DNA of 40,868 bases, taken from the NCBI GenBank assembly GCA_017302655.1, contig JAFLDE010000028.1, forward strand, positions 1-40,868. Reading direction: 5' to 3'. Numbering within the stretch: position 1 is the first letter of the stretch; every line of letters begins with the position of its first letter. This stretch comes from Burkholderiales bacterium. Its GTDB lineage: Bacteria > Pseudomonadota > Gammaproteobacteria > Burkholderiales > Burkholderiaceae_C. Positions 33,557 through 40,868 of the stretch are shown here, in pieces. The position numbers and the translations under genes are program-made. The notes under the pieces are model-generated. The model saw only the letters and a list, made by a program, of their open reading frames with translations, was not told the origin of the DNA and made no database searches.

Positions 33557-34620
33557 GCATCCATGCCGGGCCCGCAGCGCGGGCCCGTTTGATGGAGCGC
33601 GGCCTGCGGCCCGAGGACATCGGGCTGATTCCCGCCGCCGCTGGGGGACCCAAGGGCCTGGTACTCAGCCACCTGGACCGCCTGCTGTTCGGCGGATGGC
33701 TGCAGGGGGACTCGCCCTTGCACTTGGTCGGCGCCAGCATCGGTGCGTGGCGAATGACCACGGCCTGTCTTCCCGGTGATGCGGTGGCGAACTTCGCCAG
33801 TCTGGCCGAGGCCTACATCACTCAGCAATACGACCCGGAACCGGGCGAGAAGAAGTTGCGCGCCGCACCGGTCAGCGCGAAATTCGAGGGCATCCTTGCG
33901 GGTCAGTTCAAGGGCCGGGAGCCCGAAGTGCTGGCCCATTCACGCCACCGCCTGCACATCGTCGCCTCGCGCGGCAAGGGGCCTTTGCTGGCCCGCGAGG
34001 GCCGGCTGCGTACGCCGCTGGGCTACCTGGGTGCCTACGCGGCCAACCTGCTGCACAGGCCCTGGCTGGGCCATTGGATGGAGCGTGTGGTGTTCTCGGA
34101 CCCGCGGCAAGGCTTGCCTTTGGCGCTGAACGATTTCGCCACCCATCAGGCGCGACTGAGCCCGACCAATCTCCGCCCTGCGCTGCTGGCCAGTTGCTCG
34201 ATCCCGTTCTGGCTGGCCGCGCAGCAGGATTTGCCTGAGGCGCCGCGCGGTGCGTATTGGGACGGCGGCATCACCGACTACCACTTGCACCTGGACTACC
34301 GCGCGTTGATGGGCACGGGGGCACCCCTGGTGCTGTACCCGCACTTCCAGCGCGAGGTCGTTCCGGGTTGGCTCGACAAGGCGCTGAAGCGGCGACACCG
34401 GCCCAGCCCCTTCCTGGACAACCTGGTGCTGCTGGTGCCGCGCCTGGAGTGGATTCAAAGCCTGCCTGGGGGGAAGTTGCCCGACCGCAAGGACTTCATC
34501 CAACTGCCACCGGCAGAGCGGATGCAACGCTGGCGCGTGGCGGTTGCCGAAAGCGAGCGCTTGGCCGAATCCTTTCTGGTGCAGGCCGCGCGCGACAGCT
34601 TGCAGCCGTTGCCCCTTTAG
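33538..34620 (+). CDS. Patatin-like phospholipase
   Basis: This lipid acyl hydrolase of the patatin group is about 360 residues from the TTG at 33538, or 342 from the ATG at 33592. It has IPAAAGGPKGLVLSHLDRLLFG (oxyanion-hole glycines), the nucleophile elbow GASIG, and the catalytic Asp motif DGGITDYH. The TTG start, which overlaps the receptor gene by 19 bases, is preferred because it includes IHAGPAARARLMERGLRPEDIG, and I recall an HAG-x-x-A-x-A-R segment at the N-terminus of this subgroup. A hairpin (33568-33586) falls inside that segment. There is no signal peptide. The substrate is not known. Confidence 0.8.
   Translation: MGAQVLSIHAGPAARARLMERGLRPEDIGLIPAAAGGPKGLVLSHLDRLLFGGWLQGDSPLHLVGASIGAWRMTTACLPGDAVANFASLAEAYITQQYDPEPGEKKLRAAPVSAKFEGILAGQFKGREPEVLAHSRHRLHIVASRGKGPLLAREGRLRTPLGYLGAYAANLLHRPWLGHWMERVVFSDPRQGLPLALNDFATHQARLSPTNLRPALLASCSIPFWLAAQQDLPEAPRGAYWDGGITDYHLHLDYRALMGTGAPLVLYPHFQREVVPGWLDKALKRRHRPSPFLDNLVLLVPRLEWIQSLPGGKLPDRKDFIQLPPAERMQRWRVAVAESERLAESFLVQAARDSLQPLPL
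33568..33586 (+). terminator. GC-rich hairpin after the TonB receptor, possibly within patatin coding sequence
   Basis: GGGCCCGC pairs perfectly with GCGGGCCC around a 3-base loop, followed by GTTT. It stands 12 bases after the receptor stop and could slow or end that transcript. If the patatin gene starts at the TTG, it is also coding sequence (GPAARA). Confidence 0.4.
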
Positions 34621-34623
34621 AAT
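34618..34623 (+). promoter_or_regulatory. Candidate -10 box for the thrS leader
   Basis: TAGAAT overlaps the patatin stop codon. The following CGCGCCCTT is the same as upstream of tex. A -35 box is weak (GACAGC at 34594-34599 with an 18-base spacer). A start near 34630 would give a leader of about 160 bases before thrS, enough for the attenuator. Confidence 0.45.
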
Positions 34624-34667
34624 CGCGCCCTTCCCAACGAACAAGAGCGAGAAAGGCAGTAACGGTT

Positions 34668-34730
34668 ATGACACCGCGGACTAGCACCCTTTACTTACGG
34701 CGCCGCCCCGCCGCGTGGTGCAGCGCCTGA
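34668..34730 (+). CDS. Threonine-codon leader peptide upstream of thrS
   Basis: This 20-codon ORF reads MTPRTSTLYLRRRPAAWCSA. Three of its first seven codons are Thr (ACA, ACT, ACC), and ACA, ACT and TTA are unusual choices in this GC-rich DNA. AAAGG (34652-34656) stands 11 bases before the ATG. The stop lies 20 bases before a terminator hairpin. In a leader of this kind the ribosome stalls at Thr codons when charged tRNA-Thr is scarce. Here that would cover the 5' arm of a protector hairpin and let an antiterminator form. The peptide itself probably has no function after translation. This is inferred from sequence only. Confidence 0.7.
   Translation: MTPRTSTLYLRRRPAAWCSA
34672..34720 (+). 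promoter_or_regulatory. Protector hairpin (segments 1:2) of the thrS attenuator
   Basis: CACCGCGG (34672-34679) can pair with CCGC and GGTG in 34711-34720, with a 2-base bulge. The 5' arm overlaps the Thr codons. The 3' arm is the same segment that can pair instead with the terminator arm (34710-34716 with 34752-34758). Confidence 0.55.
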
Positions 34731-34750
34731 GTCTTCCAGCCTTCCTCCAG

Positions 34751-34780
34751 AACGCGGCTTCACGGCCGCGTTTTCTTTTT
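34751..34780 (+). terminator. Attenuator terminator upstream of thrS
   Basis: AACGCGGC (34751-34758) pairs perfectly with GCCGCGTT (34765-34772) around the loop TTCACG, followed by TTTTCTTTTT. It lies only 13 bases before the thrS start, so transcripts must read through it to make ThrRS. Its 5' arm can pair instead with GCCGCGT (34710-34716) as an antiterminator. Confidence 0.8.
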
Positions 34781-34793
34781 CCGAGAGCACCCC

Positions 34794-36701
34794 ATGATTT
34801 CCATTCAGCTCCCCGACGGTTCGAAGCGCCCCTTTGACGCGCCCGTCACGGTCGGCCAGGTGGCCGCCAGCATTGGCGCCGGTTTGGCCAAGGCCGCTTT
34901 GGGCGGCAAGGTGGACGGCAGGTTGGTCGATCTGTCCCACCTGATCGAACAGGATTCGCAACTCTCCATCATCACCGACAAGGACGCGGACGGCCTGGAA
35001 CTGATTCGCCATAGCACGGCCCACCTCCTGGCCTATGCGGTCAAGGAGCTGTTTCCGGATGCTCAGGTGACCATCGGCCCGGTCATCGAGAACGGCTTCT
35101 ACTACGACTTCTCGTACAAGCGCGCATTCACGCCTGAGGACTTGCAGGCCATCGAGGCCAAGATGCAGGAACTCGCGAAGAAGGACGAGAAGGTCGAGCG
35201 CCGCGTGCTGCCGCGCAACGAGGCCATTGCCCACTTCAAGGCGATGGGAGAGGCCTACAAGGCCGAGATCATTGGCTCGATTCCCGCCGGCGAGGACGTC
35301 AGCCTCTACCGCGAAGGCGCTTTCGAGGACCTGTGCCGTGGCCCGCACGTGCCTTCGACAGGCAAGCTCAAGCACTTCAAGCTGATGAAGGTGGCCGGTG
35401 CCTACTGGCGTGGCGACCACCGCAACGAAATGCTGCAGCGTGTGTACGGCACGGCTTGGGCCAGCAAGGACGACCTGCAGGCCTACCTGACGCGGCTCGA
35501 GGAGGCGGAGAAGCGCGACCACCGCCGACTGGGCAAGGAGTTGGACCTGTTCCACCTCGACGAGCACAGCCCCGGCACGGTGTTCTGGCATCCCAAGGGC
35601 TGGACGCTGTGGCAGGAGGTCGAGCAGTACATGCGCCGCGTGTATCGCGACAACGGCTACCAGGAGGTCAAGGGTCCGCAGATCGTCGATCGCGTGCTCT
35701 GGGAGAAGAGCGGCCACTGGGAAAAGTATCGCGAGGCGATGTTCACGACGGAGAGCGAGAAGCGCGAGTACGCGCTCAAGCCCATGAACTGTCCCGGCCA
35801 CATCCTGATCTTCAAGCAAGGCGTGAAGAGCTACCGCGACCTGCCGTTGCGTTACGGGGAGTTCGGCCAATGCCATCGCAATGAGCCGACGGGCGGCCTG
35901 CACGGCATCATGCGCGTGCGTGCCTTCACGCAGGATGACGGGCATATCTTCTGCACCGAGGATCAGATCCTGCCCGAGTGCATCGCCTACACGGCGCTGC
36001 TGCAGAAGGTTTACGAGGACTTCGGCTTCAAGGACATCCTCTACAAGGTGGCGACGCGTCCTGCGGCGCGCATCGGCTCCGAAGAAATCTGGGACAAGGC
36101 CGAGCATGCGCTGATCGAATCCTTGCGAGCCAGTGGATGCGATTACGTGATCGCCCCCGGCGACGGTGCCTTCTACGGCCCGAAGATTGAGTACACGCTG
36201 AAGGACGCCCTGGGCCGCGAGTGGCAGTGCGGCACCATGCAGGTCGACTTCAGCATGGCCGAGCGACTGGGCGCCGAATACGTGGCCGAGGACAGCAGCC
36301 ACCGCCCGCCGGTGATGCTGCACCGCGCCATCGTGGGCAGCCTGGAGCGATTCATCGGCATCCTCATCGAGCAGCACGCCGGCGCGCTGCCAGCTTGGCT
36401 GGCTCCGACCCAGGTGGCGGTGCTCTCCATCAGCGAGCACCAGGCCGAATACGCGCAGGAAGTGGCAAAAATGCTGCGGAAACAAGGAGTTAGGGCGGAG
36501 GCGGACGTTCGCGGGGACAAGATCACCTATAAAATCCGCGCCCATTCCCTGCAGAAGCTGCCTTACATCTGCGTCGTTGGTGACAAGGAAAGAGAGCAGC
36601 ACAGCGTGGCAGTGCGCGCCCGCGGCAACCGGGATCTGGGTGTGATGACGGTCAGCGACTTCGCCTCGAAGATCGCGGCCGACATCGACGCCAAGGTCTG
36701 A
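34794..36701 (+). CDS. thrS: Threonyl-tRNA synthetase
   Basis: This charges tRNA-Thr. At 635 residues it is full length with all domains: TGS ([27 protein letters not shown]), the editing domain with the HxxxH metal/editing motif ([11 protein letters not shown], and further on the second editing Cys/His in CRGPHV), the class II catalytic core with MNCPGH (Zn-binding Cys), [34 protein letters not shown] and [24 protein letters not shown], and the anticodon-binding domain from about 530 ([23 protein letters not shown]). Expression is probably set by the Thr leader and terminator just upstream. infC follows after 48 bp. Confidence 0.97.
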   Translation: MISIQLPDGSKRPFDAPVTVGQVAASIGAGLAKAALGGKVDGRLVDLSHLIEQDSQLSIITDKDADGLELIRHSTAHLLAYAVKELFPDAQVTIGPVIENGFYYDFSYKRAFTPEDLQAIEAKMQELAKKDEKVERRVLPRNEAIAHFKAMGEAYKAEIIGSIPAGEDVSLYREGAFEDLCRGPHVPSTGKLKHFKLMKVAGAYWRGDHRNEMLQRVYGTAWASKDDLQAYLTRLEEAEKRDHRRLGKELDLFHLDEHSPGTVFWHPKGWTLWQEVEQYMRRVYRDNGYQEVKGPQIVDRVLWEKSGHWEKYREAMFTTESEKREYALKPMNCPGHILIFKQGVKSYRDLPLRYGEFGQCHRNEPTGGLHGIMRVRAFTQDDGHIFCTEDQILPECIAYTALLQKVYEDFGFKDILYKVATRPAARIGSEEIWDKAEHALIESLRASGCDYVIAPGDGAFYGPKIEYTLKDALGREWQCGTMQVDFSMAERLGAEYVAEDSSHRPPVMLHRAIVGSLERFIGILIEQHAGALPAWLAPTQVAVLSISEHQAEYAQEVAKMLRKQGVRAEADVRGDKITYKIRAHSLQKLPYICVVGDKEREQHSVAVRARGNRDLGVMTVSDFASKIAADIDAKV

Positions 36702-36738
36702 GGGCACCCGGCGCGCATTGCCTTTTTCTAGGACGAAC

Positions 36739-36743
36739 AAGGA
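36739..36743 (+). promoter_or_regulatory. Ribosome-binding site that fixes the ATC start of infC
   Basis: AAGGA stands six bases before the ATC at 36750. No ATG, GTG or TTG at a suitable distance would give the conserved IF3 N-terminus, so this site decides the unusual start. Confidence 0.8.
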
Positions 36744-36749
36744 ACCACC

Positions 36750-37301
36750 ATCGCTACTTTTCTCGACCGTCGCCAGCCCAATGTCGAACGCAAGCACCGG
36801 CTGAACCGCGAGATCACCGTCCCTGAAGTGCGCCTCAATGGCGTGGAGAACGAGCCGCTGGGCATCGTCTCCATCATGGAAGCGCTGCGTCTGGCCGGTG
36901 AGGCCGACGTGGATCTGGTCGAGATTGCCGCCACCGCCAGCCCGCCGGTCTGCCGGCTGATGGACTACGGCAAGTTCAAGTACCAGGAACAGAAGAAGGC
37001 CGCCGAAGCCAAGAGCAAGCAGAAGGTCATCTTGGTCAAGGAAGTGAAGTTCCGACCGGGCACCGACGACGCCGACTACAACGTGAAGATGCGCAATCTG
37101 CGCCGCTTCATCGCGGAAGACGGCGACAAGGGCAAGGTCACGCTGCGCTACCGCGGCCGTGAGATCACGCACCAGGACATTGGCCTGCGCTTGCTGGAGA
37201 AGATTCGCGACGAGTTGGCCGATGTGGCGGTGGTGGAGCACATGCCGAAGTTGGAAGGACGCCAGATGATCATGATCCTGGCGCCGAAGAAGAAGTCGTA
37301 A
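36750..37301 (+). CDS. infC: Translation initiation factor IF-3, starting at ATC
   Basis: IF-3 binds the 30S subunit and rejects wrong start codons. From the ATC at 36750 the protein is 183 residues and begins (M)[30 protein letters not shown], the family N-terminus. The later ATG-like start at 36828 would cut off that conserved part. The C-terminal domain includes [30 protein letters not shown] and [26 protein letters not shown] rare start codon is the known basis of IF-3 self-control in E. coli (AUU there): when IF-3 is plentiful it discriminates against its own message. The gene lies between thrS and rpmI. Confidence 0.95.
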   Translation: MATFLDRRQPNVERKHRLNREITVPEVRLNGVENEPLGIVSIMEALRLAGEADVDLVEIAATASPPVCRLMDYGKFKYQEQKKAAEAKSKQKVILVKEVKFRPGTDDADYNVKMRNLRRFIAEDGDKGKVTLRYRGREITHQDIGLRLLEKIRDELADVAVVEHMPKLEGRQMIMILAPKKKS

Positions 37302-37426
37302 GCAAGCGATTGAGAAATTCGGCGGGGTCGCTTTGGTCAGCGATCTCACCGACACAAGCCGAGCAGGCCATCAAGTGCTGGGATCACCCCAGCCGCCCAG
37401 CCCGGCAATTCAAAGAAGGAGCAGCA

Positions 37427-37630
37427 ATGCCCAAGATGAAGACCAAGAGCAGCGCGAAGAAGCGTTTTCGCGTGCGTCCGGGTGGCACCGTCAAGCGCGG
37501 TCAAGCGTTCAAGCGCCACATCCTGACCAAGAAGACCACGAAGAACAAGCGCCACCTCCGTGGCGCTGCGAACGTGCATGAGACCAACATGGGCCACATC
37601 GCTGCGATGCTGCCCAGCGCTGGTCTGTAA
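37427..37630 (+). CDS. rpmI: 50S ribosomal protein L35
   Basis: This 67-residue, very basic ribosomal protein ([46 protein letters not shown]) ends [15 protein letters not shown] lies five bases before the ATG. The 125-bp gap from infC has small palindromes (TCGCT/AGCGA near 37327-37341, CTGGG/CCCAG near 37378-37392). These could belong to an L20-type autoregulatory leader as known in other bacteria, but I cannot show that. Confidence 0.97.
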   Translation: MPKMKTKSSAKKRFRVRPGGTVKRGQAFKRHILTKKTTKNKRHLRGAANVHETNMGHIAAMLPSAGL

Positions 37631-37654
37631 TCCAAAAGAACAAGGAGAACTCAC

Positions 37655-38011
37655 ATGCCTCGCGTCAAACGTGGTGTAACCGCTCGCGCCCGTCACAAGA
37701 AGGTCCTGGCCCTGGCCAAGGGTTTCCGCGGCCGTCGTAAGAACGTCTTCCGCATCGCCAAGCAGGCGGTGATGAAGGCGGGTCAGTACGCCTACCGTGA
37801 CCGTCGTGCCAAGAAGCGCGTCTTCCGTCAGCTCTGGATCGCCCGTATCAATGCCGCCTCGCGTGGCTTGGGTCTGACCTACAGCAAGTTCGTGGCCGGC
37901 CTGAAGAAGGCGCAGATCGACATCGACCGCAAGGTCCTGGCCGATCTGGCGGTCCACGATCCGGCCGGCTTTGCCGCCATCTTTGCGAAGGTCAAGGCCG
38001 CGCTGGCGTAA
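37655..38011 (+). CDS. rplT: 50S ribosomal protein L20
   Basis: This 118-residue protein binds 23S rRNA early in 50S assembly. It begins [70 protein letters not shown], the hallmark of L20. AAGGAG lies seven bases before the ATG. It starts 24 bp after rpmI, in the same transcript. L20 represses rpmI-rplT translation in characterised species. A terminator-like hairpin follows before pheS. Confidence 0.97.
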   Translation: MPRVKRGVTARARHKKVLALAKGFRGRRKNVFRIAKQAVMKAGQYAYRDRRAKKRVFRQLWIARINAASRGLGLTYSKFVAGLKKAQIDIDRKVLADLAVHDPAGFAAIFAKVKAALA

Positions 38012-38022
38012 TCGCCCTCAGC

Positions 38023-38040
38023 CCCCGGGCCTGCCCGGGG
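38023..38040 (+). terminator. First hairpin between rplT and pheS
   Basis: CCCCGGG (38023-38029) and CCCGGGG (38034-38040) form a 7-bp stem with the loop CCTG. No T-tract follows directly, so it may be a pause site or a processing stem ahead of the stronger hairpin. Confidence 0.5.
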
Positions 38041-38051
38041 ACGCCTTAGCG

Positions 38052-38089
38052 AAGGCCGATCACCCCACGGTGCTCGGCCTTCCTTTTTT
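38052..38089 (+). terminator. Terminator-like hairpin between rplT and pheS
   Basis: AAGGCCGA (38052-38059) pairs with TCGGCCTT (38074-38081), extended inside by CACC/GGTG, and is followed by CC and six T. It lies 20 bases before the pheS start. Either it ends most of the ribosomal-protein transcript or it acts as an attenuator for pheST. No leader ORF with Phe codons is found in the 98-bp gap. Confidence 0.8.
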
Positions 38090-38109
38090 CTGCGTAGTTT
38101 CCGAGTCGC

Positions 38110-39153
38110 ATGTCTGCTTTGCTTGAACTGATCGAAGAGGCGCGAAGCGCCTTTGCAGGCGCTGCCACACCGGCCCAGCTGGAGGACGCGAAAGCGCGCT
38201 TCCTGGGCAAGAGCGGCCGCGTCACCGAGTTGATGAAGGGCCTGGCCGCGCTTCCCGTCGAGGAAAAGAAGTCCCGCGGTGCTGAGATCAATCAAGCCAA
38301 GCAGCAGATCGAGAGCCTGCTCAGCGGACGCCGCACCCAGCTCGCCGAGGCCGAACTCGAGGCCCAGCTGAAGGCCGAGGCGCTGGACGTGACCCTGCCC
38401 GGTCGCGCTCGCGGCCCCGGCGGCCTGCACCCGGTGACGCGCACCATCGAGCGCATCGAGGCGATCTTTGCCTCGATGGGCTTTGACGTCGCCGACGGCC
38501 CGGAGATCGAGTCCGACTGGATGAACTTCACGGCGCTGAACAACCCGGCCAACCACCCGGCGCGCTCGATGCAGGACACCTTCTACGTCGACCTCAAGGA
38601 CGCGGACGGCATGCCCTACTGCCTGCGCACGCACACCAGCCCGATGCAGGTGCGTTACGCCCGCGCCCACGCGGCCCAGCATGCAGGCGCCGAGGACATG
38701 CCCGAGATCCGTGTGATCGCGCCGGGCCGCACCTACCGCGTCGACAGTGACGCCACCCACTCGCCGATGTTCCACCAGTGCGAGGGCCTGTGGATCGGCG
38801 AGGCAGTGAGTTTCCGGGACCTGAAGAGCGTCTTCACCGAGTTCTGCAAGCGCTTCTTCGAGACCGATCAGCTCGAACTGCGCTTCCGCCCCAGCTACTT
38901 CCCGTTCACCGAGCCGTCGGCCGAGATCGACATCGCCTTTGCCGACGGCCCGCTCAAAGGCCGCTGGCTGGAAGTGGCCGGCTCCGGCCAGGTGCACCCG
39001 ACCGTGGTGCGCAATTTCGGGCTCGACCCCGAGAAGTACATCGGCTTTGCCTTCGGCATGGGGCCTGACCGCCTGACCATGCTGCGCTATGGCGTCAACG
39101 ACCTGCGCCAGTTCTTCGAGGGCGATCTGCGCTTCCTCGCCCAGTTCAATTGA
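38110..39153 (+). CDS. pheS: Phenylalanyl-tRNA synthetase alpha subunit
   Basis: This is the catalytic subunit of the alpha2-beta2 enzyme that charges tRNA-Phe. The 347-residue protein has an N-terminal coiled coil (residues 1-90, [48 protein letters not shown]). Class II motifs follow: motif 1 around [25 protein letters not shown], motif 2 with HTSPMQVR and [29 protein letters not shown], and motif 3 with [25 protein letters not shown]. PheT follows after 9 bp. Confidence 0.97.
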   Translation: MSALLELIEEARSAFAGAATPAQLEDAKARFLGKSGRVTELMKGLAALPVEEKKSRGAEINQAKQQIESLLSGRRTQLAEAELEAQLKAEALDVTLPGRARGPGGLHPVTRTIERIEAIFASMGFDVADGPEIESDWMNFTALNNPANHPARSMQDTFYVDLKDADGMPYCLRTHTSPMQVRYARAHAAQHAGAEDMPEIRVIAPGRTYRVDSDATHSPMFHQCEGLWIGEAVSFRDLKSVFTEFCKRFFETDQLELRFRPSYFPFTEPSAEIDIAFADGPLKGRWLEVAGSGQVHPTVVRNFGLDPEKYIGFAFGMGPDRLTMLRYGVNDLRQFFEGDLRFLAQFN

Positions 39154-39162
39154 TCGAGCGCC

Positions 39163-40868
39163 ATGCAATTTCCTGAATCCTGGCTGCGGTCCTTCTGCAA
39201 CCCGCCGCTGAACACCCAAGAACTCGCTGACCTGCTGACCCTCTCGGGCTTCGAAGTTGAGGAGCTGCGTCCGGTGGCGCCGCCCTTCAGCGGCGTCGTG
39301 GTTGCCGAGATCGTGGAGGCCGCCCAGCACCCCGACGCGGACCGCCTGCGCGTCTGCAAGGTCAATGCCGGCGGTACGGAGCTGCTGCAGATCGTTTGTG
39401 GCGCGCCGAACGCGCGTGTGGGCATCAAGGTGCCGCTGGCCACGGTGGGTGCCGAGCTGCCCCCTGGCGAGGATGGCAAGGCCTTCAAGATCAAGGTTGG
39501 CAAGCTGCGTGGCGTGGAGAGCTTCGGCATGCTGTGCTCGGCGCGCGAACTGGGCTTGTCGACCGATCACGGCGGCCTGCTGGAGCTCGACGCGAGCGCG
39601 ACAGTCGGCAAGAACATCCGTGAGCAGCTGCAGCTGGACGACATGCTGTTCACGCTCAAGCTCACGCCGAACTTGGGCCACGCGGCCTCGGTCCTTGGCG
39701 TGGCGCGCGAAGTCAGCGCGTTGACCGGTGCGCTGCTGACGCTGCCGGCTATGTCGCCGGTGCAGCCGAGCATTGACCAGCGCTTGCCGGTCAGCGTCGA
39801 CGCGGTCGACCTCTGCGGCCGGTTCGCTGGACGCGTGGTGCGCGGTGTGAACCCCAAGGCCCCGACGCCGCGTTGGATGGTTGAGCGCTTGGCCGCCTGC
39901 GGTCAACGCCCGGTGTCCAGCCTGGTCGACATCTCGAACTACGTGATGTTCGAGCTGGGCCGCCCGTCGCACATGTTCGACCTGGACAAGATCCACGGTG
40001 GCCTGCAGGTGCGCTGGGGCCGGGCGGGTGAGCAGCTCAAACTGCTCAATGGCAACACCATCACGGTCGATGAGACGGTCGGTGTGATCGCCGACCAGCA
40101 AGCGCTCGAGTCCCTCGCCGGCATCATGGGCGGCGACGCCACCGCCGTCGGCGACGGCACGCAGAACATCTACATCGAGGCGGCGTTCTGGTGGCCCGAG
40201 GCCATCCAGGGCCGCGCGCGGCGCTACAACTTCAGCACCGACGCCGGCTACCGCTTCGAGCGCGGCGTGGACCCGGCGACGATCCCGCAGCACATCGAGC
40301 GCATCACGCAGCTGGTCTTGGAGATCTGCGGCGGGCAGGCCGGCCCGCTCGACGACCAGGTGCTGCGCTTGCCCGAGCGCCAGCCGGTGCGGCTGCGCGT
40401 GGCTCGCGCCGCCAAGGTCCTGGGCATTCCGGTCACGCAGGCCGAATGCGAGCTGGTCTTCCAGCGTCTGGGCTTTGCCTTCACCGCGGCCGAGGGCGTC
40501 CTGACCGTCACCCCGCCCAGCCACCGCCACGACATCGAGATCGAGGAAGACCTGATCGAGGAGGTCATCCGCGTGCTGGGCCTGCACCGTCTCACCGACG
40601 GTGCGCCGGTCGGTCCTGTCGTGCCTCGCGTGCTGCCCGAGGTGCAGCGGCCGCTCAGCCGCCTGCGCCGCCAGCTGGCCCAGGCTGGCTACCAGGAGAC
40701 GATCAACTTCAGCTTCGTGGAGGAGCGCTGGGAGCGCGAATTGGCCGGCAACGCCGATCCGATCCGCGTGCTCAACCCGATCGCTGCGCCGCTGGCTGTG
40801 ATGCGCTCGTCGTTGATGGGCAGCCTCATCGACATCCTCAAGCACAACCTGGCGCGCCGCCAGACTCG
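39163..40868 (+). CDS. pheT: Phenylalanyl-tRNA synthetase beta subunit (3' end outside window)
   Basis: This is the partner of PheS and carries tRNA binding and editing. It is open to the end of the window, with about 568 codons present of the usual 800. It starts [35 protein letters not shown]. The EMAP-like tRNA-binding domain follows at about 38-150 ([69 protein letters not shown]). Then come the B3/B4 editing domain ([20 protein letters not shown]), B5 and the start of the core ([39 protein letters not shown]). Only 9 bp separate it from pheS. ihfA usually follows in proteobacteria, but that lies outside. Confidence 0.96.
   Translation, partial: MQFPESWLRSFCNPPLNTQELADLLTLSGFEVEELRPVAPPFSGVVVAEIVEAAQHPDADRLRVCKVNAGGTELLQIVCGAPNARVGIKVPLATVGAELPPGEDGKAFKIKVGKLRGVESFGMLCSARELGLSTDHGGLLELDASATVGKNIREQLQLDDMLFTLKLTPNLGHAASVLGVAREVSALTGALLTLPAMSPVQPSIDQRLPVSVDAVDLCGRFAGRVVRGVNPKAPTPRWMVERLAACGQRPVSSLVDISNYVMFELGRPSHMFDLDKIHGGLQVRWGRAGEQLKLLNGNTITVDETVGVIADQQALESLAGIMGGDATAVGDGTQNIYIEAAFWWPEAIQGRARRYNFSTDAGYRFERGVDPATIPQHIERITQLVLEICGGQAGPLDDQVLRLPERQPVRLRVARAAKVLGIPVTQAECELVFQRLGFAFTAAEGVLTVTPPSHRHDIEIEEDLIEEVIRVLGLHRLTDGAPVGPVVPRVLPEVQRPLSRLRRQLAQAGYQETINFSFVEERWERELAGNADPIRVLNPIAAPLAVMRSSLMGSLIDILKHNLARRQT

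Noticed and set aside
34621-34793. T-box riboswitch upstream of thrS
   Set aside because: No T-box consensus or specifier-loop layout is seen, and the leader is too short. The Thr-codon ORF with alternative hairpins explains the region better.
34695-37355. 886-codon minus-strand frame opposite thrS and infC
   Set aside because: It is antisense to well-recognised thrS and infC, with no ribosome-binding site or recognisable motif.
37879-40845. 988-codon open frame on the minus strand opposite rplT, pheS and pheT
   Set aside because: The plus strand encodes highly conserved synthetase genes here. The antisense translation is His/Ala/Arg/Val-rich with no domain, a usual effect of GC-rich third positions.
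1-40868. tRNA genes, rRNA genes or CRISPR arrays
   Set aside because: I looked for tRNA-like cloverleaf ends, rRNA core sequences and regularly spaced direct repeats by eye and found none. A covariance-model scan would be needed to exclude a missed tRNA.

Overview
The window is GC-rich, densely packed bacterial DNA that reads as a betaproteobacterium of the order Burkholderiales, probably near Roseateles, Inhella or Rubrivivax. Three things point there: the thrS-infC-rpmI-rplT-pheS-pheT order, the yciB-bolA-ppiC (septation protein, BolA, prolyl isomerase) cluster, and two PEP-CTERM proteins. The placement is inference from gene content and protein style, not from a database search. I see no rRNA gene, tRNA gene, CRISPR array or prophage.

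Left end (1-2228): accessory and decayed DNA. The tail of an IS3-family transposase runs in from the left and has replaced the 5' part of a large TPR-protein gene. The rest of that gene is split by two further insertions of about 270 bp (621-890 and 1142-1417). Each carries a perfect terminal inverted repeat of 26-27 bp and two long internal hairpin arms separated by the same 9-mer, CCCTTCGGG. They share this layout but almost no sequence. This is the most unusual structure in the window.

Middle (2343-19853): mostly chromosomal housekeeping and envelope genes. They are a DUF481-like outer-membrane protein, a Tat-type L,D-transpeptidase with a degenerate second domain, a small beta-barrel, a membrane diguanylate cyclase, an OlsB-like acyltransferase, exopolyphosphatase Ppx, a ZIP metal transporter, an AmpG-like permease, a PEP-CTERM protein, an MBL-fold hydrolase, peptide deformylase, a DUF6600/FecR-type protein, the divergent pair arylesterase (TesA-like)/ABC ATPase (YbbA-like), DUF2062, and the minus-strand run msrB-yciB-bolA-ppiC.

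Fatty-acid operon (19946-26663): five tightly coupled plus-strand genes, namely an acyl-CoA synthetase-like protein with eroded catalytic motifs, a fused enoyl-CoA hydratase/3-hydroxyacyl-CoA dehydrogenase, an acyl-CoA dehydrogenase, an ElaA-type acetyltransferase and a short-chain dehydrogenase. Together they cover activation and the first three steps of beta-oxidation. A thiolase is missing from the window.

Right end (26688-40868): a second PEP-CTERM protein, a GH19-type lysozyme/chitinase-like enzyme, a GAF protein, Tex, a TonB-dependent receptor and a patatin-like lipase, then the translation cluster thrS-infC-rpmI-rplT-pheS-pheT (pheT runs off the window). Upstream of thrS is a 20-codon leader ORF with three threonine codons, followed by mutually exclusive hairpins and a terminator, which is the layout of ribosome-mediated attenuation. 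infC starts at a non-canonical ATC, and a terminator-like hairpin separates rplT from pheS.
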